Source of the DNA: Brassica napus
Lineage: Eukaryota; Streptophyta; Magnoliopsida; Brassicales; Brassicaceae
NCBI RefSeq assembly: GCF_020379485.1
Contig: NC_063436.1
Location: 29,882,423 to 29,946,422, forward strand
Length of the DNA stretch: 64,000 nt
Direction: 5' to 3'
Shown piece by piece: positions 21,651-34,938 of the stretch. The notes below the pieces were generated by a model, which was not told the origin of the DNA, made no database searches, and worked only from the letters and a program-made list of their open reading frames with translations. The position numbers and the translations under genes were made by a program. Within the stretch, counting starts at the first letter, position 1, and each line of letters starts with the position of its first letter.

Positions 21651-22439
21651 TCGCAAACTACATTACATTCGAGCTGAAGAGAAAGAAGTTTACCTTAAAC
21701 TGTGGAGGAAATGGTTGTTTCTCTTTGATCTCCTTGCTAATACAATCCTGGTGATCGAACCTCACCTCACCTAATAACCTCGCAAACATGTAAACAGAAA
21801 TCTCAGTTTCATGAGATAAACAACAATTAATCAAACATCTCAGTTTAATCGATAACAGAACACATACACTTTCACACATAAATGATACGAATTCCCTAAA
21901 TCTATTGCAAAGCAAGCAAATCACGGTTTAAATACATGCAAACCTCATCTAAAGTAGATCGCAAACATAAACCAAATACATGCAAATCATATGGAAGAGG
22001 AACACATACCCTTTCACCTTCGAATCGCAGAGAGATGCCTCGGGAGGAGATCCGTAAAGAGGAGACGATTTGGGAGGAGATTCGTCGAGAGGAGACGACA
22101 AGGGAGGAGATCTGTCGACGGAAACTACTTGGGAGGAGATTCGTCGACGGGATAACGGTCACGAAGGAGATGCGCTGTTGTCGGCAAAATCGCCCTTTCG
22201 ATCGCCGGCAGAGAGAACAAGAGAGAGACGAGAAATGTCGAACAAGACAGAAACGAGAACAAGAGAGAAAAACGTTCAACCATTCCCTTGCCGACACGTA
22301 GCACCTAAGGACAAAAAAAAATATGTTAACTAAGGACGAAACGGACGCGTCCCTGCGTTTTTTCTGCAATTTTGATTTAAATAAAATCTTTTAATCCCTA
22401 AGGACTTATACTAACGACCCCGATAATGTTGCCCTAAAA

Positions 22440-23075
22440 GGCTGCAAAAGATTCTTCTGGTTCTTCTGATGACAAGTCTAGTTAATACGTGTCTGGTTTG
22501 AAAAGTATTATTGAGCAATAACGTTCACCGCAAAGCAGAAAACACATATTTGTTAAGCTGTGAAATAGATCACATATGTGACTATGTGAGTGATTATATG
22601 GACATACTTGATATTTGCAGACGTATATTACATGTGACTATGTGAGTAAGTTTACTACAACATTAGACTTACTAAAATGACAAAGTTGTGATGTTGATAT
22701 CATGTTCATGTACCACTAAGTTTTGAGATCTTTAGAAGCTTATTCTAGATAAAGATCCACTCCTAAGGTCACGGTGGAGACTAGCTATAAGGAGTGGTTG
22801 TACATGGACCACAGGCCACTTCAATTGATGATGAATCAAAAATTTCCAGGATTCACTTCTGGTTTTGTGTGGTTTAAGAGATCCCACTCCAGTATGTATG
22901 AGTCTCTTTTTAAGCTGCTGACAAAAAAAAAAAAAAAGATCACACTCCATCTCATGTGTAGAACATAACTCACATGGGCTTTGTTAGTTTGCTGATTTTA
23001 CAACACCAAAAACAAACATAGTTTTTTTCACGATCGGTCAAGGGGCTTTGTTTTCTTTTTGTTCAGTAATACTAA
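22440..23075. other. Intergenic, no gene seen
   Basis: About 640 bp right of the Harbinger derivative. A 64-codon plus-strand frame at 22774 resembles nothing I know and runs through a poly-A tract, so I do not call it. Confidence 0.55.
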
Positions 23076-23616
23076 TACAATAAAAACTCTATAAATTAAT
23101 ACTCTATAAATAAATAATCATTATAAATTAATAAAATTTTCTGGTTCTGAGTTGGATCGGTTCAAAATATGACACAAAATCGATAAGATAATAAGATAAT
23201 AATATTTTTTAAAATACTATGTAAATATGGTCCCGTTGAAATTATAAAATAATAATTTTGTATATATACAATTAAAATAAGTACAAACAAATAATTTTAA
23301 AATATAATTATCTCTATATTTTTCTTAATATTTCATTATATTTTGCGTATATTTAGTAAAATTATATCTAAACCACATTTAAATTTTATAAAACATACTT
23401 TATATATATCAAATAATACAGTAAAAATAACTTGAAAATCGAATTTCAAAAATTTAGTTAGTGTATATATAGTAAAACCAATTATTTTGTTTTCTTTATA
23501 AAAAATATATTCTAAAATAAAAAAAATTAGAATTTTTTTTTTGTAGATTAATAACTCTATAAAATAATAAAATATTATACTCGCAACATTATTAATTTAT
23601 AGAGTTTTTTACTGTA
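23076..23616. mobile_element. AT-rich MITE with CTCTATAAATTAAT ends
   Basis: The left end TACAATAAAAACTCTATAAA and the right end, which inverted reads TACAGTAAAAAACTCTATAA, define a 541-bp inverted-repeat element. This type is common in Brassicaceae promoters (ends CTCTATAAATTAATA) and has been grouped with PIF/Harbinger MITEs. I could not settle the target duplication. Confidence 0.65.
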
Positions 23617-23992
23617 GTTAATGTTTTAATTATGAATTAATATATGTTTATTGGTATTCACCTCCCCTTGTGTTTAAGGAAATGTCCCTGGAGATATAAA
23701 GTTAATTATAATTATTGTGATTTGAATAGTACAAAAAGAAAAAGAGAGAAAGGAAGAGTATAACTCAATAGTCAAAGTTCCTCTGTTTTAGCTGTCTTCT
23801 GTCTCGTTCTAATCTCACATGAACCATACCTTTCTCTAACATCACTCTCCCTTTTACACAACCTCCCAAAAATAGACCTCTCCTTCTCTTCCTCTCCGTT
23901 ACATTCTTCGCTCACCACCAAAAAGCCTCTCTCACTTTCTTTCCTTTTCTCTTTCATTTACTTACAGTAATAACCTTCTCTGTTTTCCCCCA

Positions 23993-25264
23993 ATGGAACA
24001 ACAACAACTACTGACTCCCGACCTCCTCCTTGTCGCCGGTAACTCCGACTCTTTCGTCGTCGACGACCTTCTTGATTTTTCTAACGACAACGGCCAACCT
24101 GACGACGGGTTTGAACCATTTCCTGACTCTTCCACCGTCTCCGCCGGTAATCTCGCCGTTAGCTCCAACTCCTCGTCGCTTTACACCGACGGCAGTGCGT
24201 TTTCCGACGACCTCTGTGTTCCGGTACTTTTTCCATAACATTTTTATTTCTAATTCACGCCAAAAGGGCTCACCTTTACCCTTTTTTTTTTACTTTTACT
24301 TTTGGAACACCACCTTTAGTCCTTTACCATGTTTTTATGTTAATTTCATGATTTTTTTTTTTGTAAATAGGTCACTCTAATTCATTATCTTTCATAATAT
24401 GTTGATATAAAATATGAAAATTTTGAGTTTGTGTTCATAATTATACACAATAATTAGGACTTCTGAATTAATAACACTTTTTTTTTTGGTAATCATGTTA
24501 AATATTTTTAATAACACTTTTTTTCTCTCTTTGATTAACACTTCACTTAACAGTGTGAAGATTTAGCTGAACTAGAATGGCTATCCAACTTCGTGGAAGA
24601 ATCATTCTCAAAAGAAGACCAAGACAAGCTCCAGTTACTATCCGGCAGCTTACAGAAACCCCAAACCACCGGGCTAACCCAAACCCACCAACCTGAACCA
24701 GACCTGGATCAAATCTTTATTCTCACTGACACCGATGACTCCAACGTCTCCGTTCCCGCCAAAGCGAGAAGCAAGAGGTCACGCTCTGCAGCCTCCACGT
24801 GGGCTTCCCGTCTTTTAGCCATCGCCGGCTCCCACGAACCCTGTCCTAAGAAAAAACATCACAAACTTAAAGAACACGACAGCTCCGGAGAATATGAAGT
24901 CGACGGCGGAGAAGCCGGAGTAGAGAGACGGTGTCTGCACTGCGCGACGGATAAGACGCCGCAGTGGCGGACGGGACCGATGGGACCAAAGACGCTGTGC
25001 AACGCGTGCGGCGTACGTTACAAATCAGGGCGGCTCGTGCCGGAGTACAGACCGGCTTCGAGCCCGACGTTCGTGATGGCGAGGCACTCGAACTCGCACC
25101 GGAAAGTGATGGAGCTCCGGCGACAGAAGGAGGTGAGAGATGAGCATTTGCTGAGTCAGCTTCGGTGTGAGAATCTCTTGATGGATATTAGATCCAATGG
25201 TGACGATTTCTTAATCCGTAATGATAATAACCACGTGGCTCCTGACTTTAGACACTTAATCTGA
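23993..25264 (+). CDS. GATA9: GATA-type zinc-finger transcription factor, GATA9-like
   Basis: Two exons (23993-24223 and 24554-25264, GT-AG intron of 330 bp) encode 313 residues. The N-terminus has the acidic [12 protein letters not shown] motif of subfamily I GATA factors. The intron falls at [19 protein letters not shown], the conserved position. A basic stretch [13 protein letters not shown] (about residue 145) is a likely nuclear signal. The single type-IV zinc finger C-x2-C-x18-C-x2-C runs from about Cys204 to Cys228 ([13 protein letters not shown] then [14 protein letters not shown]), followed by the basic tail [15 protein letters not shown]. The C-terminus APDFRHLI matches Arabidopsis GATA9 (AT4G32890) as I remember it, and the order agrees. 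It binds WGATAR sites in the nucleus. The leader (23771-23992) is strongly pyrimidine-rich. The gene looks intact. Confidence 0.93.
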
Positions 25265-26516
25265 TCGTGTATTTCCACGTGGATAAATTCAGAAGAATAA
25301 GTTCTTTTTAGGTTTTCCCGCTTTATTTCTTGCTTTCTTAACATGTTAGTTGGTTTTATTTCCTGCAGAATACTACTGATATTTTAATAAATTTTTATAT
25401 TCTGTTCAAAATATAAAGCTCTATAAAAGGTAAAAAATTTACAAAATAATTATAGACAGGGTAAAAAACGAGTTAAGAAATCTTTTTTTTTATAAGAAGA
25501 GTTAAGAAATCATCTCAAGTTCTGAACTATGATTTAAGTATCAACTTGTTTCCACTTTATATATTTTTAAAATAAAGAAATAGTCATGAAAATAATTGAA
25601 ACAATCAATCAATGTCCAAAATGGATAAGTCCAAATAGTTGTTACTCCTCTTCTCTTCCGTTGTTACTTTGTATAAAAGTATACACATGTGTATTTCTTT
25701 TGTAGTCTGTAGATATCATCATATTGGTTACAAAGAAGATCTATACAATTCAATCTAAAATTATATTCAGAATAAACTTTGAGGTTCCATGTTACATAAC
25801 ATGATGGTTCTTTAGTGAACGAAAAATACCAAACAAATATTTCTAAACCGGATCCATTATATGTGAAAGTGAGACATGTAAGAAACTCAAATCTGTATTT
25901 GCTCACTATGATGGTGAGATTATTGTCTATTTTGTATATAAATTTAATGAAACAGTAACATTGTTCACCCAAAACACCGAGATCCAAGGTGGATACTCAC
26001 TCATTTCGACAGGTGGGCTATTATAATTTATCAAAATTAATTATTATTCGCCGAATTTTAACTTCTTTCACGTTTTAAATTCTGACAATATTCGAGGAAA
26101 TATGCTGCTTTAATTTTAATCTGAAATATATTTAGTAAAATAAAGGGACAAACACAAATTTGCGCAGCACAAAAGTAGTATGCAAGTATTAATTGCCTTA
26201 AAATAAAGGAATATGGAACATAGATCGACGTGCTCGTCACATGCTTTGTCATGCAAACCTAACCAGCAAGTGGGAGCAATTTGGTGTACATAATGTATAG
26301 ACATCTCTTAGCCGACGTTAAAATATTGTATCTTGATATATATATATATATATATATAGGCAAAGGTCCACGGACTGTACGTGGAATAAAGAGTAATGTC
26401 TAAACATGTGTTAGCCAACGCTAAATATTGTATCTTGATAGATTATAGATATATTATTTGTTGCTCAAAAAAAAAGAAGAAGATAGATATATTATTTGTT
26501 TGCTGTTGAATGTAAC
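25265..26516. other. Intergenic with (TA)n microsatellite at 26334-26358
   Basis: AT-rich region between GATA9 and the NUP85-like relic. It contains a perfect TA run of about 24 bases. No gene is seen. Confidence 0.6.
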
Positions 26517-26655
26517 ACAGACAAATCTGATGTTGAACAAACTACAAGAAGCATCAATTGCAACTGCAAGGGTAAGACCAGGTTTCATACAATATGATTT
26601 GTCTGCTCAGGATGTGTGGGTTCTGTGAGACTTGCTCTAGCAGCCAATCTTTTTT
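26517..26655 (+). pseudogene. Short coding relic, possibly the end of NUP85
   Basis: Plus-strand translation gives QTNLMLNKLQEASIATARV, then RPGFIQYDLSAQDV, then, after a one-base shift, VRLALAANL. This reads like the helical C-terminus of a conserved protein interrupted by a frameshift and by the poly-T tract at 26649. In Arabidopsis AT4G32910 (nucleoporin NUP85) lies between GATA9 and GatC, which is where this fragment sits. The identification depends mostly on position; I cannot confirm the sequence match from memory. Confidence 0.4.
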
Positions 26656-26909
26656 TTCGTTTTCTTTGAAAGAAGTGTTAATTGTATTCATCTCAAATAC
26701 ATTTGTACAATGAATGCATCTTACTTTAAAAGTTTCATAATCACTAACACATTGAACATGAAGGAATACCGGTTAGAAACGGTTAACTACCCGAACCTGA
26801 TTTTGTGAGCGTACCGGTTTACTAATATTCAGAGAGTCCGTTTCGAAAACGTCACACTACTTGCAAATTTTGTTTCAATTTCAGTATACAGAGAGTTTCA
26901 ATTTTAGCT

Positions 26910-27958
26910 ATGACGACCAGAGCTTTGCTTGCGGCTATATCTGGTTGTCCTCGCAGGAACATAATCAACTCATCAACTTTTTCTCCAAGTCTTCATTTCC
27001 AAAGACAAGAGAGTATAATAATAGCTCGAAGTTTCTCGTCTGACACGAACTCCTCCCTGCCGGACATATCTCGTCTTGCTGAGACAGCTCGAATCTCTCT
27101 CACTCCGGCCGAGGTCTACCCTTCACTTAATCGTTTTGCGTTTTCTCTAATCTACTTCTTTGTCGGAATTTGACTTCTCCCTCTTCTTTCCCAGATTGAG
27201 GAATGTGAACCTAAGATCCGTCAAGTCATCGACTGGTAAAATGAATGCGAACTCTTCTATGCATGTATAGTTTCGTCTTGTGTAATGATTAAAGCTATTG
27301 TCTTTACTGGCTTTTGTAAATTGGTCTGGAAAAAAATGCAGGTTTGGCCAGCTTCAACAAGTCGATGTTAACAGTGTTGAGCCTGCGATTAGAGCAGGTC
27401 TCAATCATTACACAACTTCCTTCTTTACTTGGTGTTTGCGATTCTGTTTGTGTGAGTTTGTGTAAGTAAGATTAGTTGCATCCATCTCGTTAATGAAATT
27501 ATGAATTGAATCCCGTTCTGAGTAGATTCATGTGACAGGTCTTTATAAGTAAAGTTGATTTGAGATTAGGCCCCTCCTTGACATAAATATAAGTCTTTTG
27601 TAGTAAAAAAACACATTCTCTTTATAATATAATATTATCTGAGGAGGCACATTGGTTTTTACTGTTATAAGAGGCCTAGTTATCGGTCTTTCAACGTTAT
27701 CTATCATGGATCCTTACTCATCTTTTGAAAAAAAAAACATGTAGAAATGGAAGGAGGAAGTTTGCGAGAGGATGCTCCCCAAACATTCGAGAACAGGTTT
27801 GATCTTCATAACAGTTTTCTTCTTCAAGAACAAGTAGAATTGATTATGGTTTTCTACTGAAGTTTGGATTATTCTTATACAGGGATAATATCAGAGCTTC
27901 CATTCCAAGCTTTGATGAAACATATTTAAAAGTCCCCAAAGTACTAAACAAAGAGTGA
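26910..27958 (+). CDS. GATC: Organellar glutamyl-tRNA(Gln) amidotransferase subunit C (GatC)
   Basis: Five exons (26910-27113, 27195-27235, 27342-27397, 27745-27796, 27883-27958) with GT-AG borders join in frame to 142 residues. The first about 45 residues are rich in Arg, Ser and Thr and lack acidic residues (MTTRALLAAISGCPRR... ARSFSSD), typical of a mitochondrial/plastid targeting peptide. The mature part carries the GatC pattern: ISRLAETARISLTPAE, IEECEPKIRQVIDWFGQLQQ, VDVNSVEPAIRAEM, LREDAPQTFENRDNIRASIP and the end YLKVPKVLNKE. GatC stabilises the GatA-GatB enzyme that converts Glu-tRNA(Gln) to Gln-tRNA(Gln) in plastids and mitochondria. Order matches Arabidopsis AT4G32915. The gene appears intact. 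Confidence 0.93.
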
Positions 27959-28531
27959 CTTTTGTTCAGGTACTCTACTCTCTATCCACTTAGGAGGTAT
28001 ATCATATGTTGTGTGATATTTAGCTTCTTTTATATGTTCACACAATAGTAGCTGACAAGTTCTGTGTGGATTTGTCTTTCATGTGCAGCTTCTCCGTCTT
28101 GTGTAGCTGAAGAGATTGTTCATTATCAGCTCCTCGGTCCTTGTTTCATCATCTATGTTTTGTTTAATTGTTTAGCAGAGACCAACAAAATAATACATTG
28201 TATCTGTACCTAAACTCAATCCATTTCATATCCACTGATCCTTCTTTGTAAACAAAGACCAAACCAATGTTTACAACATATAAATTCATAAAACGATCTC
28301 CCAAAACCATCTTTGTAGGTGAAGACAGACATCATTTAAAACACCAAAACATACATCCCAGAAAGATCCATCAAAGTAATAAAAAAACACACACAAGATG
28401 GATCTTGGCTTGGGAATCAAATAGTTAGCTATATATATATATATTCACCTGAAAAATCTTGTGCACCAGAAGACGCCTTTTTAAAAAAACCAGCTCCCTT
28501 CACCGTGTGTTTTGTATGATAAAATTATGGT

Positions 28532-31500
28532 TTATGACTGCCAGAACAGCTCGGAGTCATCACTGTACAAGGAGTAATCTTGTATCTCAAGGTTTGCAAC
28601 GTGCCAGTTCACAAGCTGGGACTGCAACACTTTGCACAAGAACAAAGCCACCGGAAATATCCACCATTCATTCTCGTCCCTGCACAAACAAACATGTTAG
28701 TTGATTTCACTATAAGTAATGTGTTGTTAGGTTTCAACTTGAAGTATCATTCTCACATGCTAATGTTCCACGGCTCGAGATAAGGAATCTTTTTTCCAGA
28801 TGATGAGCCATGGTAATGAACATATCCACACACAAACGCAACAACCTGAAGAAAAAAAAAACAGGCAAGACTAGTAAAAAAATGTTACAGAAACTAGAGA
28901 AGACAAGTCACTTACAACATTGACCAGGGATGTGAGGTTCCACAACGCATAAACGCGAGTGCGTTCAGCAGATCTCCTCGGTCCGTGGCTAAACAAAGCG
29001 CTGACACCAGCAGGAAACGGGAAAACGATGCTTAGAGGCAAAACAAACAAAGCGAGAAAAACGTCCAGCATAGATATGGAGTAGAGCTGAAGCAGCGTGA
29101 GCATCATTAGAGTTACATCTCCCAGGAGAAGCACCGAGATAACCAAACCAACCAGATCCTGATGGCCAACAGGTTTCGTGTTATGAATCAAGAAGGAGAT
29201 GAAGGACAGGACATCCTTTTCTTCTTTGAGAAACTGTAAGCTACCAATGTCTATGACTGAGCTACTTAGATATTGTGTGAAAGGTTGCTGTTCTGTTGGT
29301 GATGCCACTTCATCTACAATGGTGTGAACAATGATCCCATACTGACATGACGACGAAGGAGAAGCCTGGAACCTAGCTAAGTCAACACGCACACCATGTC
29401 TTCTCAAGGCAGGGTTACCGTGAGTTTCGATCCATCTCATAACCGAGCGAAACGTGGACCTAAGCTTCCCTTGCTGAACCAGGCGCAGCTGAGCGTTCAG
29501 ACCAGCAACAAAGCGGTACCAAGTGGTTGGCGAGACCACCTATTAAAAAGAAGGTAATGTTCAGTAACGATATTGCAGTCGCTGACATAAAACAAGAAAA
29601 GACCGAACCTGACTCATAAGACTGGTGAGAATCTCATCACTCTGGAGTGAGTAATAGGCCATGTAACTCCCATCGCCTCCAAAAACGAAAGGCATTGGGA
29701 GTCTTTGATGAACAGGAGGAGGAAGATCGTTTCTCTTCTCGTCGCCGCCAAGGAAGAAATCTAGATGAGCTAGCATTAAGTCAGGACTAGCAGCCACCTG
29801 CACAGTAACATTCACATAAGCTTTAATCTCTTGACTAAGATCCTGCTACTCTCTCATAAACTATGGTTGGCTCTTTAATGACTGGATATGTATGTACCTT
29901 TAGCCCCTCGTATAAAGCTCTAGAACGACATGAGCGTAGACAAGAATGGTCATATTCTGATCGAACAAAATCACGGAGTTTCTGAAATTTCAGCCTCCTT
30001 CGTGATTGCTGCCATGACCATGCAAGAGGATAGACAAGAACTGAAAGCACTACGTAAATAGCACCCTCCCACCATTGGTATGCAGCTATAGCATTGATCT
30101 CGTCAACAAATCCATTGAAAGCAGCCTCATACCTGAAAATAAAATAAAATCAAATGAGAAGACCAAAGCAAACATGCATGAAGATAGTAGTATCCTATGC
30201 ATGTAGTGCATAGCATTTGATCTCAAGAAAAAAAATCATGAGCTAATGATGACTAACTTACACAATCTCTTTTATTTCCTCTGGGGGAGTATGAGAAAGA
30301 TGCCAAGGTTCACTGAAAGTATTAGGACCTAAGAAATATATCCTATGCATGTGTCCTTGTGATTCCTCCACTCTGCTTGTCTCCATCACCTTAATAAAAT
30401 AAAACACATATGTTAAACTATATGTTTCATTCATATGACCATCTAGAAAATAATGTTATGGTGAAGAGAACTAGTTTGTCAATTGAACACACAGATTATA
30501 TGTTCCATTCATGTAATATCTTATTTCAACTAAATTCATTTAGATGGATACAACTTCTACAAGCAAAATCAGCAGGGAGCAGTGAAGGGGTTCAATATAA
30601 AAGGTATAAGACTTCAAGCAAACCTCGTTCAATGACTCGAGGAATGGAAATGAGTGATCAATCTGAGAGCCATGATGAGTTGCGGCAGCACCGTGTACCT
30701 CCTCGCCGCTAATAAATTTCATTCGAGCAACGCTGAAAACAAGTGCTAGTAGAAGGAGCACAACTACTAAAAGAATGCCAAACAGCCAGGGTCCACCAAA
30801 TGTGTATATTAACTCTTCAAGTGTAGTATAACAGTGTGGCATGTGGTATCTATCCGAAACGCATTGGTATGGACATGGCGTTTCCGCAACACCACCTGGT
30901 CAAGAAACAAGTAAACACACAACAAAGGCATTATGTATCAGACTCACTTGTGGATAATAACAAACAATGACATGAAAACACATTGCACTGAAAATCAATG
31001 ACACATGCAAGAGTTATGTGATTCAAGGTCATAGACCAATCACAAAAGTACCTCGAACAGTGACATAAACAGCACGATTGGGAATCTCTGTAGCCGGACA
31101 AAGATGACAAAGAGTTTCATCAGATCCTGTAACATTCTTATAAGTTCCAGCTGGGCATTCCTGTAGTAGATTGAAACATGTAAATGTTTAAAGCATGTTA
31201 GACCAAAAATGTTATGGATGGGACCAGTGACACATACGAGAGTTCAACACTACCTCGCAGTATAGACCATAGAGCCCTTGCGGACAAGCTTTACCAGTTA
31301 AAGTCCCTGCCTCTCCAACGTTTTCTTCACTAGCACCCAACCCTCCTCTGTAATTAATTAATAGTGGAATCAGACAATATGTTCAAAAATGCATTAAGCT
31401 CACATTTTGTTGGTATGAACTTGTTTTTAACAAACCTTACATAAACGCTTCCCTCTACATTGGCAATGTGATGATAGACATCACCAGTTGGAATGTCTGA

Positions 31501-34500
31501 CCAATGAAAATGAATCCTTCCACCACTTCCTCCACCACCTCCCTTTAGACTACCGTTTCCTCCAGCACTAGATAGAATCGCAGACCTCGCTATGTCAAGT
31601 GTACGCAAGAACAAAAGCACTGTTCCACCTGAACCACCACCAGGTCCTATACTATAATTATTCATGCCTTTCAGTGTCTTCCTGGGACTTTCACCATCAG
31701 TTGTTATCGATCCCTCAAGTGATAAGCTTGAAAGTGGGTGCTCAAGCGAACCAATCACTTCACAAATTGGTAAGAGAAAAAACTTATTAGGAAGATAGTA
31801 TACATTCCAACCACTTGTCTATAGACAAAACATGACTTACCAATGATTCCTCCACCAGCAACAGAATCTTCTGACTCTTCATTTCCGCTTCCACTGCCAA
31901 GTTCACACGGTAGATCTACATTTCCGTAAGAATCACCACCCTCAATGCAAGTATGATTGTAACACCCGCTTCCACCTTTACCACCATGTCCACCACCACT
32001 CCCAACACCGCTTCTCAGAAACCTACCTGTCCCAACTCCCCCTTTGCATCCTGTGTTCCATAGTTTAAATCTCTCAAAAACTGGTTCACATTAACAAATA
32101 AAAAACGACAGTGTGTGTGTGTGTGCTTACCCATCCCGTCTGCAGTTATTGTTCCAGAAGAGCGGATAACAACGGTTCTTGCCAGATGGAAATGGACAAC
32201 CGATCCTTTAATTAGACCTTCAACAGTTATATCCTCAACACGGCAAATCTGCCACATAGACCAGTTAGAACATAAAAACATCTGCATTCATCATATTTTT
32301 TTCTGTAAACAAGCACCTGAAGAGTGAATGGGAGAGATGAATTGACGTTGCAATCCTCAGGCGGGTGGAGTAGCTCAACAGGGCAATCTTCACGTTGACA
32401 GTAAAGCTTTGGAGTACTTCAAAATAAACCAAACATAAAAAGTTTTCCTAGTCTCAGGGACTCAGCACAGCAAGCAAAACAAAAAAAAATATAAAAGATA
32501 AACGACTTTTGTGGAAGGTCTCATCCGAACCTTCGGAACTTACAGGCCACCAGATGATGAATTTTGCAAAGGACCACGCAAAACAGCTCCGGCTCCAACC
32601 TTCACAAATCATAAAAGTAGCTGTTAGAAAGAGATTTTGTTAGTTCAGAGAACGATTAATGAAAGCTTCAACGCTTTACCAAGTCACAATAAATGTAACA
32701 ACCCACAAAAGCTAACAGAGTCCACAAGCATACAAAAATGGGATCCAGATTATCTTTCTTACCTGAATGCTATAAAACAAAGACAAAATTAGACGCTGTG
32801 CTTCTATTGTATCTCCTGTGCCTGTTAGATTTAACAGACCCTGCCCATGTACTCCAAGGTTTCCATTGGATTGTATAACTGATGACTCCTGTATAAAAGA
32901 AAAAAGCACATAATAGAACATATCAAAGTTGTCTACTAGATGAAGAACAGATTATTTAAATATGTAGAATACCTTGAGCACTAACAAGTTACTAATTTCG
33001 AGCATTGAAGTTCCTAAAATTGTCACACCACCACCATCAATAAACATTCTTGACTTCAACATCAAGAACACCTTGACATTCATTCTTAAAGCCCCAAACA
33101 CCTGATATATATATAGCATAGAGATCCATACAGTACATGTAAGAAATAAATAAATAAAAAACTGAACAAATATCCAAAACTCATGTGTTTTTTCGAGTAT
33201 TAGTCGTGTACCTTGATAGCAGAATTGCTCAACAAGAGTTCCTCTGCAAATAACTCAAATTCCGAAGAAGCATAACGAGGAAGACCAAAGTTCAACTCTC
33301 CACCGTTTGACAAACTTATTGATCCTTGAACCTGTAACAACAAGAAAAAAAAATATAAAACATAGGAAACTATCAGTGACCAAAAGATGATGCTTACAAA
33401 GATCAAGAATCTAACTAATTTTCACAAACCTGGACACGGCTCCAACGCAAGGGAACAGAAACTTTAGCCATATTTTGGATATACAAATTAGTGAATAGGC
33501 GATGGTTAGGAAACTCCAAGAGAAGAGTGTCTGTATATGTTGTCTTATTCTCGTTGTCTATCGTTAACCTCTCTGAAATAACATCATACAGTGTCCCAGC
33601 AGCTCCAGCATTTTCTTGACAACCAATACTACTACCTCCTACAAAAAGAAAAATTACAAAGAGGGAGACCATCAAAATGAGTTGTTAAGAAACTTCACAA
33701 AATTTAGGAATGGTTATAGACCCAAACTGAAGCCTAACCATGGACAAAGATTTTAGGATCAGAATGGCAGCTGAATATATGGACAGATACACGTCCACCA
33801 CCTCCACCAGCATAACCATCACCTCCAGAAGCACTTATACGACCATTCCCTGCCCTGTGGCATGAAGCAAAACAGTATTTTCAGAGATCAAATCTACAAC
33901 CAAAGGAACTATTATACCTCTTGCACCTTAGACAGATCAACCAAACCCATAATACAACACAGAGGAGTGACTAAAACTCTCATTATAAGTTTGCATTAAG
34001 TTAACACCAACCACCAACTGTAGAACTAGAAGAGTCAACTCTTTAATTAATCTTTTTTTTTTCTTAACATCACTAAGCCAATGCAAAGCCTTAAAGAAAG
34101 CCAAACACTTTCCCATTAAAGAAAGAGTAAAAGAAAGAGTGAAAATGACAAAAAGAGATTACATTTTATGTGCCAAGACGAAGATGCTGCCGCCGGACCC
34201 ACCACCACCTTTAACTCCACCACTGGCCCCATCAGCCAAAACGCTGCCGTTTAGCCCCACACACCCTACCACCTCCATCGCCACCTTTCCGCCGCCACCT
34301 CCACCGTAATCAACCTCATTGCTCGTGGACCCACCTCTGCTCCCATAAACCTCCGGCTTCTCAAGAGACGACCAACCGTACACGTCGCCGCCCCACACAT
34401 CCTCCGGAACCTTCGCCGTCGTATCGGCCAAGCAGCATGCACCTCTTCCGCCGTATCCCCCGCCAGCTCCTTCGACTCCCACCGGCGTACCGCTCGCCTC

Positions 34501-34938
34501 CTCCGGCGGTTCCCCAGCCAATCCGGTCGTGTCCACCGCCGAGCCAACCGCGAAATCAGCGTTCTCCGCCGCGAGACGGAAGGCACCGGCGACAACCGTC
34601 GAGTTCTCGGCCAATGAGAAGTTCCCGGAGATGTTGACCGTGATCGAACATCCCGGAAACTGACAGACCAATCTCACGCCGGGCAACACGTGGAGGTTTC
34701 CCTTACCGGAGATGTAACAGTCACGTGTGAGATTCAAATCGGCGACGAGCTTACACGTGGAATCCAATGAGCCAACGCCTCCTAAGTCATCGACACATGA
34801 AACGGACGATTCGTCATCAGGGTGAGGCTCCGGCGCCGGAGAAGGTGTCGGCGGATTGTATTCTCCGTTGAATAAATTCGGATTTGTGGAAACGATGAGG
34901 ATGATGAATAAGGCGAAACGGAGATGGAATCTCACCAT
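28532..34938 (-). CDS. Large glycine-rich membrane protein (AT4G32920 type), 20 exons
   Basis: Twenty minus-strand exons with GT-AG borders add up to 4170 nt, 1389 residues plus stop: 34938-34163, 33854-33739, 33638-33430, 33331-33212, 33101-32973, 32888-32763, 32599-32544, 32416-32317, 32248-32131, 32050-31841, 31757-31436, 31347-31254, 31160-31052, 30895-30624, 30389-30262, 30132-29898, 29797-29609, 29539-28916, 28845-28757, 28679-28532. A signal peptide is likely (FALFIILIVSTNPNLFNG). The long N-terminal part is glycine-rich (GAGGGYGGRGACC, GGGGGKVAMEVVG, GGGGSGGSIFVLA). Exons 12-13 have a cysteine-rich segment (ACPQGLYGLYCE, ECPAGTYKNVTG). Membrane helices follow from exon 14 (LFGILLVVVLLLLALVFSVA) through exon 18. 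The architecture suggests a large extracellular domain anchored by several C-terminal helices; the function is unknown. No break was found, although a mini-exon could be missed. Confidence 0.87.

Larger units (their letters stand above)
20165..22434 (-). mobile_element. Non-autonomous PIF/Harbinger element, 2.27 kb
   Basis: The ends are GGGCAACATTATTGG and the inverse of GGGCAACATTATCGG. Both are flanked by the 3-bp target duplication TAA (20162-20164 and 22435-22437). Inside, on the minus strand, the beginning of a SANT/Myb-like ORF is fused to the end of a Harbinger transposase. The element is therefore an internal deletion derivative of an autonomous copy. Its ends differ from those of the 5-kb element at 48879, so it belongs to another family. 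Confidence 0.88.

Noticed and set aside
21936..22333. Plus-strand frames rich in Glu/Arg (EEIRREETTREE).
   Set aside because: They arise from short purine-rich repeats (GGGAGGAGATTCGTCGA type) in the leader of the Harbinger derivative.
22774..22968. A 64-codon plus-strand frame.
   Set aside because: It runs through a poly-A stretch and has no recognisable domain or gene signals.
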